From: Pithys albifrons albifrons
Lineage: Eukaryota; Chordata; Aves; Passeriformes; Thamnophilidae
Direction of reading: 5' to 3'
Length of the DNA stretch: 64,000 bases
Assembly: GCF_047495875.1 (NCBI RefSeq)
Contig: NC_092486.1
Location: 5,345,738 to 5,409,737, forward strand
A model generated the notes under the pieces. The model worked only from the letters and a program-made list of their open reading frames with translations, had not been told where the DNA came from and did no database searches. Made by a program: the position numbers and the translations under genes. Of the stretch, positions 36,083-48,300 are shown in pieces (positions within the stretch are counted from its first letter, which is position 1; each line of letters starts with the position of its first letter).

Positions 36083-36400
36083 TCATGGAATCAGGGAATG
36101 GTTTGGATTGGGAGGGAACACCCCCTGCCATGGGCAGGGACACCTCCCACCAGCCCAGGGTGCTCCAGCCTGGTCTTGGACACCCCCAGGGATGGGGCAG
36201 CCACAGCTGCTCTGCCCAGCCTGTGCCAGGGCTTCATCACCCCTTTCATAAGGAGAATTCCTTCCCAATATCCCACCTAACCCTGCCCTGTGAAAAATGG
36301 ATAACCAGGTTATCCCCCTTGTCCTGGCCCTCCAGGCCCTTGTCCAAAGTCCTCCAGCTCTCTTGGAGCCCCTTTAGGAACTTCCAGGGAGCCAACACTG
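36083..36400 (-). mobile_element. CR1 LINE 3' fragment
   Basis: It begins GGAATCAGGGAATGGTTTGG and continues with CCATGGGCAGGGACACC and GGGGCAGCCACAGCTGCTC, then TTCCCAATATCCCACCTAAC. This is the reverse complement of a CR1 3' half. Confidence 0.87.
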
Positions 36401-36605
36401 CTGGGGAGCATCCTAAGCCTCCCACACTGGGCTCTGTTTCACCTTCCAGCTCTGAGAACAAGTTAAATCACGGGAAACATCACCAAAAACTTGTCCAAAA
36501 CAGCAATGGGACTGCCAGACCTCCTCCTCACATCATCCCAAATGGAAACATGCTGCATTTCCAGGTTTTTTCTGCAATAAAGACAAACCCCAGAGTTTTC
36601 CTCTT

Positions 36606-36720
36606 CTGGAATCATGGAATGGTTTAGGTTGGAAGGGACCTTTAAGACCAACTTGCTCCAATCCCCTGCCATGGGCAGAGACACCTCCTGTAGAAGCACA
36701 TCCCAGTGGATAAATAAACC
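36606..36720 (-). mobile_element. CR1 LINE 3' fragment
   Basis: GGAATCATGGAATGGTTTAGG-type start, then TTGGAAGGGACCTTTAAGAC and CCATGGGCAGAGACACCTCC: a second reverse-oriented CR1 end 200 bp after the previous one. Confidence 0.85.
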
Positions 36721-38699
36721 CCAAAGGACCCATTTTCCATGGATAACCACTCTGAATCCAGCAGGTCCACCCAAGACTGGAGCAACAGGTGACTGCTCTG
36801 CCCCTCTGCCCCAGGAGCAGCGAGGTCAGGAGGGTTTGGTGACCAGTTGCTTCTCCTCTGACAGGAATAATCCCATCCCATCTCAGCTCTGGAGCACCAC
36901 GAACACACTGAAACAGATGTTCCTTCTCCATGTGGGAAAACACTGAGTAAAACAAAGGAATATTCTCCTGCTGAAGCCCAACATCTGTTTGAAGCTGTCT
37001 GGCTCTGGTTCAGATTTAATTCTTGTGACAGGTCTCTCCATGCCTTTAATTTCCCATGAAATCCAACTCAAGGGGTTGTTTGTCCACAGCCCACTCCCAG
37101 TGCTGGGCAGAGCGAGGCCACATGCCAGCCAGGCCTTCCTCACCTAAAACCACTTTCTTGGAACACTTTCTCTTAAAAAAGCTCCATTTTGGCTCTTTTC
37201 AGGCCATGGCCACGCACGTTTTGGGTGACACCACAATCCCCTCTGCCACAAGCACACGACACGTGGCTGCTCCTCCCGGGGGCTCCTGCACAGGAACGCT
37301 GCTCCACCCCACAATTTGCATATTATTTTCCTTTGAAAGCAAGAAATTTAAATAATTTCAGGGTGTGGAGTGGAAATGCCTCTCAGATGTGGGGTTGCCT
37401 TGGGTGTAACAATGGTGATGGTCTCCGGGCACGTGGAGGATTTGGTGGTGGCACCAAGTGGCTGTGGGAGCTGCACTCACTGCCACAGCTCCCACCCAGC
37501 CAGGACGCCTGGGAGCCACGATTCTGAGAGTCCTGGGATGCTCCAAGCTGGGAATTTCAGCTGTCCAGGTGATGGTGCTGCACTGATGGGGAATCCATGC
37601 TCCTGCTGCAGGTCCCACTGCTGTTTGCAGAAGGCAGCAGGAGCTTTCACAAGGTTTTGGGAGCTGGTGTTGGCCCCAGATGTGTCCCTGGGGCCCAACC
37701 AAGGGTCCCTCAGCTGGGGGCACGGATCAGGTGTCAGTTTTTGGTAGTTCTGCCCAGCCATGATATGAAAATCCTCCAATCCAGGTGTCATCTGCTGGAG
37801 TTACACGTGCCAATGTCTTGCTCATATAGAAAACACAGTTGCTTCTTCCTTAAGGACGCCAAGATGGTCCCTTTCTCCTCCACCTGCAGTCAGGCACCTG
37901 CTGCCCCTCCAGTTCCCTTAAATTACTTCCCTGGTGGATTCTCAGCACTGGAAAGGGAAAAGGAAATGTCACAACAGGAGCAAAAAGTGTCATTGACCCC
38001 CAAAGGAGCCAAAGCCCCAGCAGACCCAGCAGCTGCAGGATGGGCTCACCCGTCACTGATGGTCAGGATGTCACCAGCACCACAGCCAGGAGCTGGGGAC
38101 ACCATGGTCCCAAAACACAGCAGGCAGAGAAGGTCCTGGGAGATGGGAACTGGGCAGGGAATTTGGAAAGGGAATGGAACAGGACAGTGAATGCCACCAA
38201 CCAGCTTTGCACAGGCACAGCTTGGAGTCAATCTGAAATAGAAACAAAATTGTGAGTTTCAGGGGGAAAACTGAGGGGTTTTTCCTGTTAAAATACAGGA
38301 AGAGGGAGGAGTCCTGATGGGCCCAAGTATTGAACTGACCGAGGACTCCAGGTAAGTTGAAAATCCATTGGGTTGATTTTGTGCCAGTCCTTTTTCATGC
38401 CAATCCTTTCATGACTGGTTTGGAAGAAGCAGCCCTGGAGCACCCAGGACACACCAGTAACTCCCATTCCTTGGCTTCTCAAGCACCCCCTAAACTGGTT
38501 CACCCAATCCCCCACATCCTGCTGTCCAGCACCCCAAAGTGGACACTGCAAAACCACCCTGTGCCCACAGACAGAGGCGTTTGGGGGGTTCTGGACCCCT
38601 GGAGTGGGACTGGAGGCCCATCCTGAGATGTCCCAGAAGGAGGCGATGCACAAGGAGCGAGCACTTCCCGCACGGACCACGCTCACGCAGTGAGTTGCA

Positions 38700-39329
38700 G
38701 CTGTAGTTTTATTTCCTTTTGTGAAAAATAACAAGATTTCGAGGTGATAAAAACACAACCCTCCCAGGGCTCAGCCCCGGACCCTGCCCACCCTGGCACG
38801 ACCGTGGGCAGGAGCAGCACCGACGGAGCAGCATCCCCGGGACAGGATCAGGCTCCTTGCCAGGACGGAGCGAAGGTGGGAGCCGGGGATGGGAGCAGAG
38901 CCACAGCATGGGAGGATCTGGGAGCAGCTGGAGGTGTTCCTGCTCTTGGATCCAGGATGGAATGCTGGCTCCAGCGCAACACTTGCCCTGCTCAGGGCCG
39001 TGCTGGTGTCATCCTGTGCCCCACGGCAGCGACGGGCAGTTGGCTCATCCCACGGAGATTCCCATCGTTGGCAGCTTGTGGAGGGTCTCTTTTATTATTT
39101 TTTTTCCTTTTTTTCCATTTTTTTAATAAAAACAGTCTTTAGGTCGACTGCTGGCAGCAGCTCTGTGCAGAAAGCCCCTTCCTCCAGAGTCTGCTTCCAA
39201 AGAGTTCAGAAAGGGTCAAATATTGACCAATAATGGTTTTGGCTGCGTTTGAATCTTGATTGTGGCTTCTGCAATGTACAGCGGGGAGGGGACGGGTGGG
39301 GGGACGGGGAGGGGGACGAGGGTTTTCCC
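38700..39329 (-). other. TCF7L1: TCF7L1 3' UTR (inferred)
   Basis: Two minus-strand AATAAA candidates lie downstream of the stop codon, at 39091-39096 and 38708-38713. Use of one or the other would give a 3' UTR of about 0.25 or 0.65 kb. A T-rich stretch (39090-39130) reads as an A-rich run in the transcript. Confidence 0.5.
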
Positions 39330-42300
39330 TTAGTCAGCAGGTTTGGTGACCAGGGAAAGGGGCTGCGTCTGCAGCACGGCCAAGGCGGCCGGGAGGGAGC
39401 CGGGGGGCGAGGAGAGGAGAGCTGTGGGGGGCACCGAGGGGAAGGGGATGGGTCTGGAGAGCAGCGAGGGTGGGCTGCTGAGGCTGGAGGAGGAGGAGGA
39501 GGAAGAGGAGGTGGAGGAGGAAGAAGTGGAGGAAGAAGAAGTGGAGGAGGAGGAGGAGGAAGAGGAGGCTTTGCTGGAGAGGCCGGTGGGGTGCACACCG
39601 AGCTGAGCCCTGGCCTCGGGCTTGGTGGTGAGCGAGAGCGGCTGCGCCTGCTCCGAGTGGGTGGGTGCGGGCGCGGCCGGCGAGGCCAGCGCGGCCGAGG
39701 GCGTGGCGGGCGAGTCCAGCATGCTGCCGTGGGACGAGGCCGGGCTGGCACACGGCTTCTCTGCCGGCAGGTACGGCACACACGGCTTCTTGCTCTTGGC
39801 GGGCAGGGCGTCTGCAAGGACAGGCGCGGTGTGAGCGGGCACGGCGCGGGCACGGCACCCACCGGAGCGGGCACACGGCACTCACCGTCGGTGTCGTGGC
39901 TCTGCTGCTGCTGCTGCGCCAGCTTCTCGCGCTTCCGCTTCTTCTTCTTGCCCTGCAAAACACGGGGTGGGGTCCCTGGGTGGCGTTTGGCTGCTGGGGG
40001 GGACACTGGGCTGGTGCTGCCCCAGAGCATCCCCAGGGACTTGGCATTGTCACCAACCGCCCCAGCACCCTGAACACCGACCCCAGGGCACGGCCACCCC
40101 CTCCTGCCAGCCAGACCCCAGAGAGGGGCCACCTGGGCCACCTGGGGGACACACGTACGTAGTTGTCCCGCGCCGACCAGGTCGGGTAGAGCTGCGAGTG
40201 CAGCTGCCGCTCCTTCCGCGCCAGCTCGTAGTACTTGGCCTGTTCCTCCCGCGACAGAGAGTGCCACTGCAGGGAGAGACTGTGCTGGAGGCCCCAGAGC
40301 CAGGCTGGAAACCCCCAAATCCAGACTGGAGACCCCAGAGCCATGGTGGAAACCTCAAATCCACACCAGAGACCCCAAATGCATCCCAGGAAGCCCAGAA
40401 CTGTGCTGGAAACCTCAAAGCTTCTCTGGAGACCTCAAAGCTACTCTGGAGACCTCAAAGCTACTCTGGAGACCTCAAAGCCATGCTGGACACCCCAAAG
40501 ACAGGCTGCAATCCCCAAATCCAGGCTGCTGAGCCTGAGGACCTGCTGTGCTGAGCTGCAGAGCTCCATCCCTCCCCATCCCACCCCATCCCAGTGCAAC
40601 GCAGCTCCCCCGGGGACTGCCTGGGTTGGCAGAGCCCCAGATCCAGGGACTGATCCATGGGGAGAAGTGGAGTTCGGGGGTCTGGAGGGTCCCTGATGGG
40701 GGGATCAGAGCTGTACCCTCCGGCCCAGGATCTGGTTGATGGCAGCGCTCTCCTTCAGTGTGCACTCGGCCACCACCTTGGCCCTCATCTCCTTCATGTA
40801 CAGCATGAAGGCGTTGAGTGGCTTCTTGATGTGGGGCTTCTTCTCCTCCTCCTTCTTCACTGCCACAGCAGATTTCCTGGAAGGAGCAGGAGGGGGGTCA
40901 GGACCTCCAGGACGAGCCCCTGGCCCCATGCTGGCCCAGCCCCGACTCACGAGCTGCCTCCAGGGCTGGCGCTGGGCTGGGTGGGCTCCTGCTTGACGAC
41001 GGGCGACACGATGGTGGGGTATGGGATGCCTGAGGGGCGCAGCCCGTGGGTGGGAGGTGGGACGATGTGTGGGGAGAAGCGGCTGGACATCAAACTGCAG
41101 TGGGAGGAGAGGACAAGAGGGGTGGTCACCTCCCCACAGGCACCCACAGACCCCACTGAGAACCTCCTGGGTTGACAGACCACCAGCCTCAAGCCAGTTA
41201 AGCTGGAAGCCCCAAAACCATGCTGGAATCCCAAATCCATGCTGCAAATCCTGAAACCATGCTGCAAAACCCAAAACAACCCTGGAAACCACAAATCCAC
41301 TCTCCAAACCACAAATCCATGCTGTAATCCCCAAAGCCATGCTGGAAACCCCAAATCCACACTGAAGACCCCAAATCGACCTGAAAACCCCCAAATCCCA
41401 CCCCAGCTTTGAGATGGTGACACAGACCCAACCTAAGCAATGCCTTGAGCCCATATGATGTCACATTCCTCCACCCATGGGGACAACCTCCACCCTCTGG
41501 GAGGATCTTCAGCCAAGGGACCATTCCAGTTTCCTGGAACTGGTCTGTGCCTGTGCACTGCCTGCAGAGAAGTGTCCCAAACCATTCTGCCAGCTCCAGG
41601 AGTGTCCCTGTCCCTTCTGAGACCCACCTGGACATGGAGGCATTCATGGCGAGGGCGGGATACGGGTGCCGGAAGCCGCCAGGAGGAATGGAGTATACGG
41701 GCTGTCCTTGCCTGCAAAAACACAAGTTTGAGTGGAAAAAAGATCCTTTCCCAGTTCAGGGGGATGCTTGGACTGGTCTCCAGCTGATCTGCATCAGGAT
41801 GATGCCCAAATTTTCCAGTGGTGGCGAGCCCCTCCCTTCCCACCCCCTAGGGGAGCCTGCAGCATCCTGCTGAGCTCACAGGGAAAGTGGGGCAAGTGGG
41901 AAGAGGAGGAGGAGGGTCTCAGGGGGATGTGGGACTCCTGGGATTCCCAGGGACACAGCATGGGAGTGACCCACACCCCGGGGTTGGTCCATCCTTACTG
42001 TGGCACAAGCCAGCCCAGCGGGTGCGGGAGCTGCCCCACGGCACCAGGGGACAGCGGGTAGTAGGGGGGCAGCTCCGGGGGGTGCGGCGGCCGTGGGATC
42101 CCTGCGAGGGAGAGAGGGCACAGAGCAGGGGGTTAGAGAAGGGGCATGGCAGCCTCAGGGCTCCCACTGCCCTCCAGTGCCCTGTCTGCCTCCAGCACCC
42201 TCTCTTTGAGCACCCATTTCCCTCCCAGCACCCTCCCTTTGAGCACCCTTTTCCCCACCACCACCCTGTCTCCCTCCCAGCACCCCATCTGCTGCCAACC

Positions 42301-45300
42301 ACCCCATTTTCCTCGGAGCACCCTGTCTCCCACCCATCACCCAGGCTGGGGAGAGGCTGCTGAGACACCCCAGCACAGCCCTGTGGGGACCCTCACACTG
42401 CAGCCCAACCTGTCACCAGGTGAGGACCCAGCCCCAGCCCCTGCCTGCATCCCAGCCCCCTCCAGGGACCAGGCTGAGACCAGGGGGCAGAGGGACCACC
42501 CAGCAGAGAGCCCCCGATTCCCAGCACAGCACCCACCCCATCATGCTCCCTTTGCCCCCCTGCCTGTGTCCCCACCCCGTGCTCACCCGTCTTGGGGTCA
42601 ATGTCCGGGGAGAGGTGTCCGGGCGGCGACCCCGGCGGGAAGGGCTCGCTGCTGTAGGTGATGAGCGGCGTCAGCGGGTGCATGTGATGGCTGTGCTGCA
42701 CCACAGGGACCTTGTTGGACTGCGGGGAGAGCGTGTGGCAGGGAGGGACAGACACAGCAACAGCCCCCAGGGCAGCACCACCAGGGGTGCCCCAGTTCTG
42801 GGAGTGTTCCAGGCCAGGCTAGATCAGGCTTGGAGCAAACTGGGATAGTGGGAGGTGTCCCTGCCCATGGCAAAGTGGTGGGACTGAACGGTCCTTAAGG
42901 TCCCTTCCAACCCATGCCATTTCTTGATTCCATAATTCCAGGATCATGGGGGGCACTGGGAATCCCCCACCCAGCAGGAAGGGGCTGCTCTTACCAGGTG
43001 TGCAGGCGAGGGTGAGCGACTGTCCTTCAGAGTGGCCCCGGCCGGCACGTCCAGCAGCGGCCACTTCATCTGCAGGTACTGCAGGAGGGACAGGACGATG
43101 CCCTCCAACAGCCCCAGACACCCCTGGGCCCAAACCACCCCCACCTGGCCCCAAAACACCCCCTGCCCCAACACATTCCACCAGTCCTGAAACAAGAAAT
43201 CAGCCCCATATTAGGGGTGAGGGGGGGGCGAATAGAGGGGGTTTGGAGGTGTCTGGGGGTTCTCCCCCTCCCTGGGTTGAATCCTGCTGTGGCACTGGGG
43301 GTGTCTCCCTGGCAGCCCCCAAAGAAAGGCGCTTTGTGCCATGTTTGGGGTGGGGGCAGAGGCATTTCCCGCAGACAGCAGCAGGGAGGGAGGGTCCCTG
43401 GAGATGCCGGGGCTGGAGAATGTGGGAATGTGGCTGGAGCAGCTGCCTGCAGGAATTTCTCCACATACAAACCTTCCTGAGTTGAGGCAGCTGGAAGGAA
43501 AACCCAGGAGGAATTTGGGGGAGTGTTAACTCTTCCAGGGCTGGCAAAGGTTCCTCCCCCCTGGCATCGCCTCCTGCCACCCCCAAAGTGTCCTGTGTCC
43601 CTCCTGCAGCACCTCCTGCAGTCCCCCACTCTCCAGCATCTCACTGTCACCCGTGGGCTCCCTGTCACCCATGGGCTCTCTGTCACCCACAGGCCCTCTG
43701 TCACCCCTGGCCTCTCTGCCACCCATGGGCTCGCCGTGCCTCGTGGGTTCCCCCCACCCCATCCCTGCCATGGCCCAGCACTCCCTGGGATGCAGGAGCT
43801 GTTCTGAAGTGCCAGCTTTGGTGCACCCTCCAAATCTGGGCAATCCACGGCACCAGGACACCCTCACAGCCATGCTGGGGGTGATGCCCGAGGTGCCCCC
43901 CCTGCAGCCCTGCTGGGGTGACACTGGGGACCCCCACCCTCCCCCTGCCCACCCCACCCAGGACACGCAATGCCCCCAGCACTGGATGAGCCCCTCAGTG
44001 CCACCCTCGTGTCCCCCCTGTCACCACCATGACCAGGCACAGGGCAGGGCAGGAGGTGCCCCCCCATTCCGAGGGGCTCCCTGCCCCCCTCGGTGCCCCC
44101 CTCGGTGCCCCCCGGCACAAAGGGGCTTTCTGGGCCGCTCTGTAAGCGGAGAAGGCGCGAGGGGACGGGCACGGGAGGCGGCGCTGGGGGAGGTTTGGGG
44201 GATAAAAGGCTGATTCTCATTGCGAGGCCGTTTCGGGAGGCTGGGGAGGGGGAGGGGGAGGGAGGGGACCCTTTCAAAATATACAAAGAGGGGGGAGCTG
44301 CTGAACGGTTCAGTGGTGATGTGGAAAAATGACACCCCCCCGAACCCTTCTCCTTCCCCACCCCTCAGCTCCAGCTGGGACTCAGCCCCCCCTGTCCCCC
44401 ACGTGGGGACTGGGGCTGTGAAACAGCAACAAAAAAAGAGCAAAATAGTTGAAAATCGGTCACATTCCAGAGAGATTAGAGCCAGTCCTGGGTCCTCGTT
44501 ACTAGCCAATTAAAAACAGGGAGAACCCCTTCCCTGCCGGAGCCTGTCCCTCTGGAAACCCTCTGGGAGACCCCAGACCTCAGGGGAAGGGGGGCTGGGG
44601 CATCCCCCAGTGCCCAATTAAGGGTGTTCATGGCAGGATTTCCGCTCCTCTTCCGCACAGGGATCGATCCAGCTGCAGTGGTTTCCCTGGGAAGGGGGAA
44701 AATGCTGCTGGAGAAGTCCTGGCTGGGGCTGGGCTGGGGCTGCACGTCCTGGTGTGGCACGTCCTGGTGTGGCACGTCCTGTGGCAGTTGTGTGTCCCAG
44801 GACTGCATGTGTGTCATGTCCTGGTGTTGTGTCCCTGTATCGTCTGTCCCAGGACTGCCTAACCCAGGACTGCACATCCAGCAATTCCATGTCCTGGTGT
44901 TGCATATCCTGGCATTCCATGACCCATTGTTCCACATCCTGGTGTCACATGTGCCAGGACTGCACATCCTCATGTTCCATGTCCCAGTGCTGCATATCCC
45001 AGTGTGGCCTGTCCCAGCATTGTTTGTCCTGGAGTTCTGTGTCCCAGAATTCCATGTCCAGTGTTGTGGTCCCGTTGTCACATTTCCAAGCACCACGTGG
45101 CCCAGGACTGCACATTCCAGTGTCACACATCCAGCACTGTGTGTCCAGGTGGGTGTCTCGTGTCCCAGGACTGCGTGTCCCAGTGTTGCATGTCCTGGTG
45201 TCTCATATCCCAGCATTGCATCCCAGGATTCCACATCCTGGTGTCACATGTCCCAGCACTGTTTGGGATGGAGTGGCATGTCCCAGGATTGTGTGTCCCA

Positions 45301-48300
45301 GCTCTGTGTGTCCCGGCATCGCATGTCCCAGGATGGCACATCCTGCATTCCATGTCCTGATACTGCATGTCCCAGCATTGTTTGCCACGGTGTCACATGT
45401 GCCAGGACTCCATCACCCAGCACTGTGTCCCAGCACGTCCTGCCCCAGTGTCCCCTGCCCTGGCACCCCATCCCAGCACTGCATGTCCCAGTGCTGATCT
45501 CTCATGTCCATGCAAGATGCAGGTTTTGAGGGAAATGGGTTTTCCAGGTGTCCCAGGATCGTCCATCCCAGCACTGCCTGTCCTGCTGCTCTCCTTCCAG
45601 GCTCTGCAACTCATCCCAGTGCTGCACATCCATCACTTATCCCAGTGCTGCTGTCCCAGCACAGGCTCCTCTCTGCCAGGGTCAAAGTTTTAGGCTCAGC
45701 ACCCACCAACCTCATTTGGGGAGAGAAAAGGTCTGTTTGGGACAATTTCTCCAGGTAAAACATTACCTGGAAATGCCTCTCACCCTCCTGAGCTGGGATG
45801 GGGTGTTCTTCATCCCCAGTCAATGACCCCAATGCCAAAAAACAGGGAGAAAAACCAGAAGCATCCCAGTCCCACGGGGCCCATCACCCGTCCTGCAACC
45901 CTGCACCACGTTCCGCTTCTCTGGGATAATTGGGAAGGGAGAAGCCCCAATTACAGCTGGATTTACAGCCCAAGGAATGAGCCATAAATCTTTCCCCCCT
46001 CTCCCTCCCTGCAGCCACTTCCCAGCCAAATAATCTGCTCCAGATGTTGTCCATGAACACCAGGACAACAAATTCAAGCCAGAAGACTTTTGGGGGGTCT
46101 CCTGAGTCCCCACACCCCAAGGAGAACCCCAGAAGTTCCTGATGGGGTTATTTTCCCATCAGGATTTAGGAGTTTTCAAGGGTGATACGAGGATGATGCA
46201 GAAAACATCACCATGACCCTGTCCCGCATTTTTTGGGTGACACCAGCCAGGCAAAGGGTGTTCCAGGCAGGAACAACAATCTCAGTGTAGGAATGAGAGC
46301 TTGTGACACCTCAACAACAGATGCTCAACCATTCCCATGACACAGCCCAGACCCTTGGACACTAGGTGGGAAATGCCAATGGGGCTGGAATAGGAGGGTG
46401 GAAAAAGCCAGTGGAAGATGAAAAATAAGTCCCAAAAAACTCAATTTGGGAGGAGCTCAGAGTGATGGCACTTATCCAACCTCATCTCCAGCCACAGATC
46501 CCCTTTCCCCATTCTGGGGATGCCGGTGGCATCTCCTGAAGAGTTTGGCCCAGCTCCACAGAGCAAGGCAAGAGAGGGAAGGCGGGATGGGAGGGATCAG
46601 GATGAGCCTGGAGTGATGCCAGGACACCAGCCAGGCCAGCTCCCGGGATGAGCCTCAGCCCAGAGCGACCTTGGCACAGGGATGCTCCAAGCAGCCTGTG
46701 CACTGGGATGCCCTGAGCATCCTCTGGCACCCTCAGCATCCCTTGCCATGAGCACTCTGGGCATCCTTCTCCTATGGATACCTCAGCATCCCTTGCCATG
46801 AGCACTCTGGGCATCCTTCTCCTATGGATACCTCAGCATCCCTTGCCATGAGCACTCTGGGCATCCTTCTCCTATGGATACCTCAGCATCCCTTGCCATG
46901 AGCACTCTGGGCATCCTTCTCCTATGGATACCTCAGCATCCCTTGTCATGAGCATCCTGGGCATCCTTCTCCTATGGATACCCTGAGCATCCCTTGCCCA
47001 TAGGTGACTAAAGCATCCCATGGATGCCCCGAGCATCCCTCAACATGGGTGCCCTCAGCCCCCTCACACCCACACCACCATGGAGCAGGATGGGCTCAGT
47101 GCCCACCAGCCCCCCCTCCCAGCTCCCCAAACCCAGTGGCCCCAAGTCCCCCTGCAGCTTTTGTCTGCAGCTCCCGCCCCGGCCTCAATGGCTCCATTCA
47201 TCCCATCCCGCTGCATCCACACGGGGATCCCGGCGGGAACAACGGGCTCAGCCTGCCCTGGCACCAACAATCCCACTGCTCCAAAGCCCTCCTAGAGCAT
47301 CCCTGCTATTGGGGGCTACAGCCCCCATGGGACACCAGGGGGTCCTGTACCCCTCAGCAGCCCCCATGGGACACCAGGGGGTCCTGTACCCCTCAGCAGC
47401 CCCCATGGCACACCAGGGGGTCCTGTACCCCTCAGCAGCCCCCATGGCACACCAGGGGGGTTCTGTACCCCCCGGCAGCCCCCATGGCACACCACACAGC
47501 CAGCACAGCCTGCCAACCCCTCCTGCCCTCTGCCAAGGCTCTGAGCAGGACCCCCAGGGCTCTGGGATCCCCAGAGAGTGCACAGGGTGACACTGTCACC
47601 AAAAACCACCAATGCAAACAGTGAAACCACAGCACCATCACCCCCTCCCCTCCTCCTCGGGCTGTCTCCTCCCACTCCACCCCCTTCCCTCCCCAACATC
47701 CCCCCAGGCCCCAGCACAGGCACAGAGAGAGGAGCCCCCCCCGGGCAGCCCCTCCCGCATCCCTGCTCTTCCTCCATCCGGGATGCAGCGGCACTTCCCG
47801 CGGGTTCCTCTTCCCTCCCCAGCTCCCAACAGCGACTTCAAGGAAGGAAAACTAATGAAAAGCAGCTGCTGGGAATTCCAGAAGGATGATGAATGCGCCT
47901 CAGTCCCGGAACAATCCCAGCGCTGAGCAGAGGCGCCCCGAGCACTTACTTCATCGCTTTAATTTGGGAATCGTGTTGGAAAAGGGAGGGAGGAGAGAGA
48001 ATGGGGCGGGGGGGAGTGGAAACCTCCTGTAGGTCTCATTTAGTCCCTACAAACCCCGCCCGCAGGGTAATTAGCTGAAGAGCATAATTAAGGAGCGGGA
48101 TAAAGGGGCCATTGTGTGCAGAGTCTGGAGTGGGGAAACTGAGGCAGGGGAGGGCGCAGAGCGGCGGGGCTGGACCAGCCCAGCAGCCACACGGCAACGG
48201 GGAGAGGCCAAAAAGTGGGAAAAAATCCTTTTTCTTCCCTTAATATTTTCCAGGAGGGGAAGGAAGGCGGCACTGATGGAGGGGGAGGCAAATCCCAAAT

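Larger units (their letters stand above)
34241..38700. other. TGOLN2-TCF7L1 intergenic region
   Basis: No coding exon or RNA gene was recognised in this 4.5 kb between the TGOLN2 promoter and the inferred TCF7L1 poly(A) site. It contains three CR1 fragments (35186-35275, 36083-36400 and 36606-36720) and otherwise unremarkable sequence. Confidence 0.55.

Noticed and set aside
46725..47500. CRISPR-like regular repeats
   Set aside because: The units are contiguous with no unique spacers, and the genome is vertebrate. These are ordinary tandem repeats.
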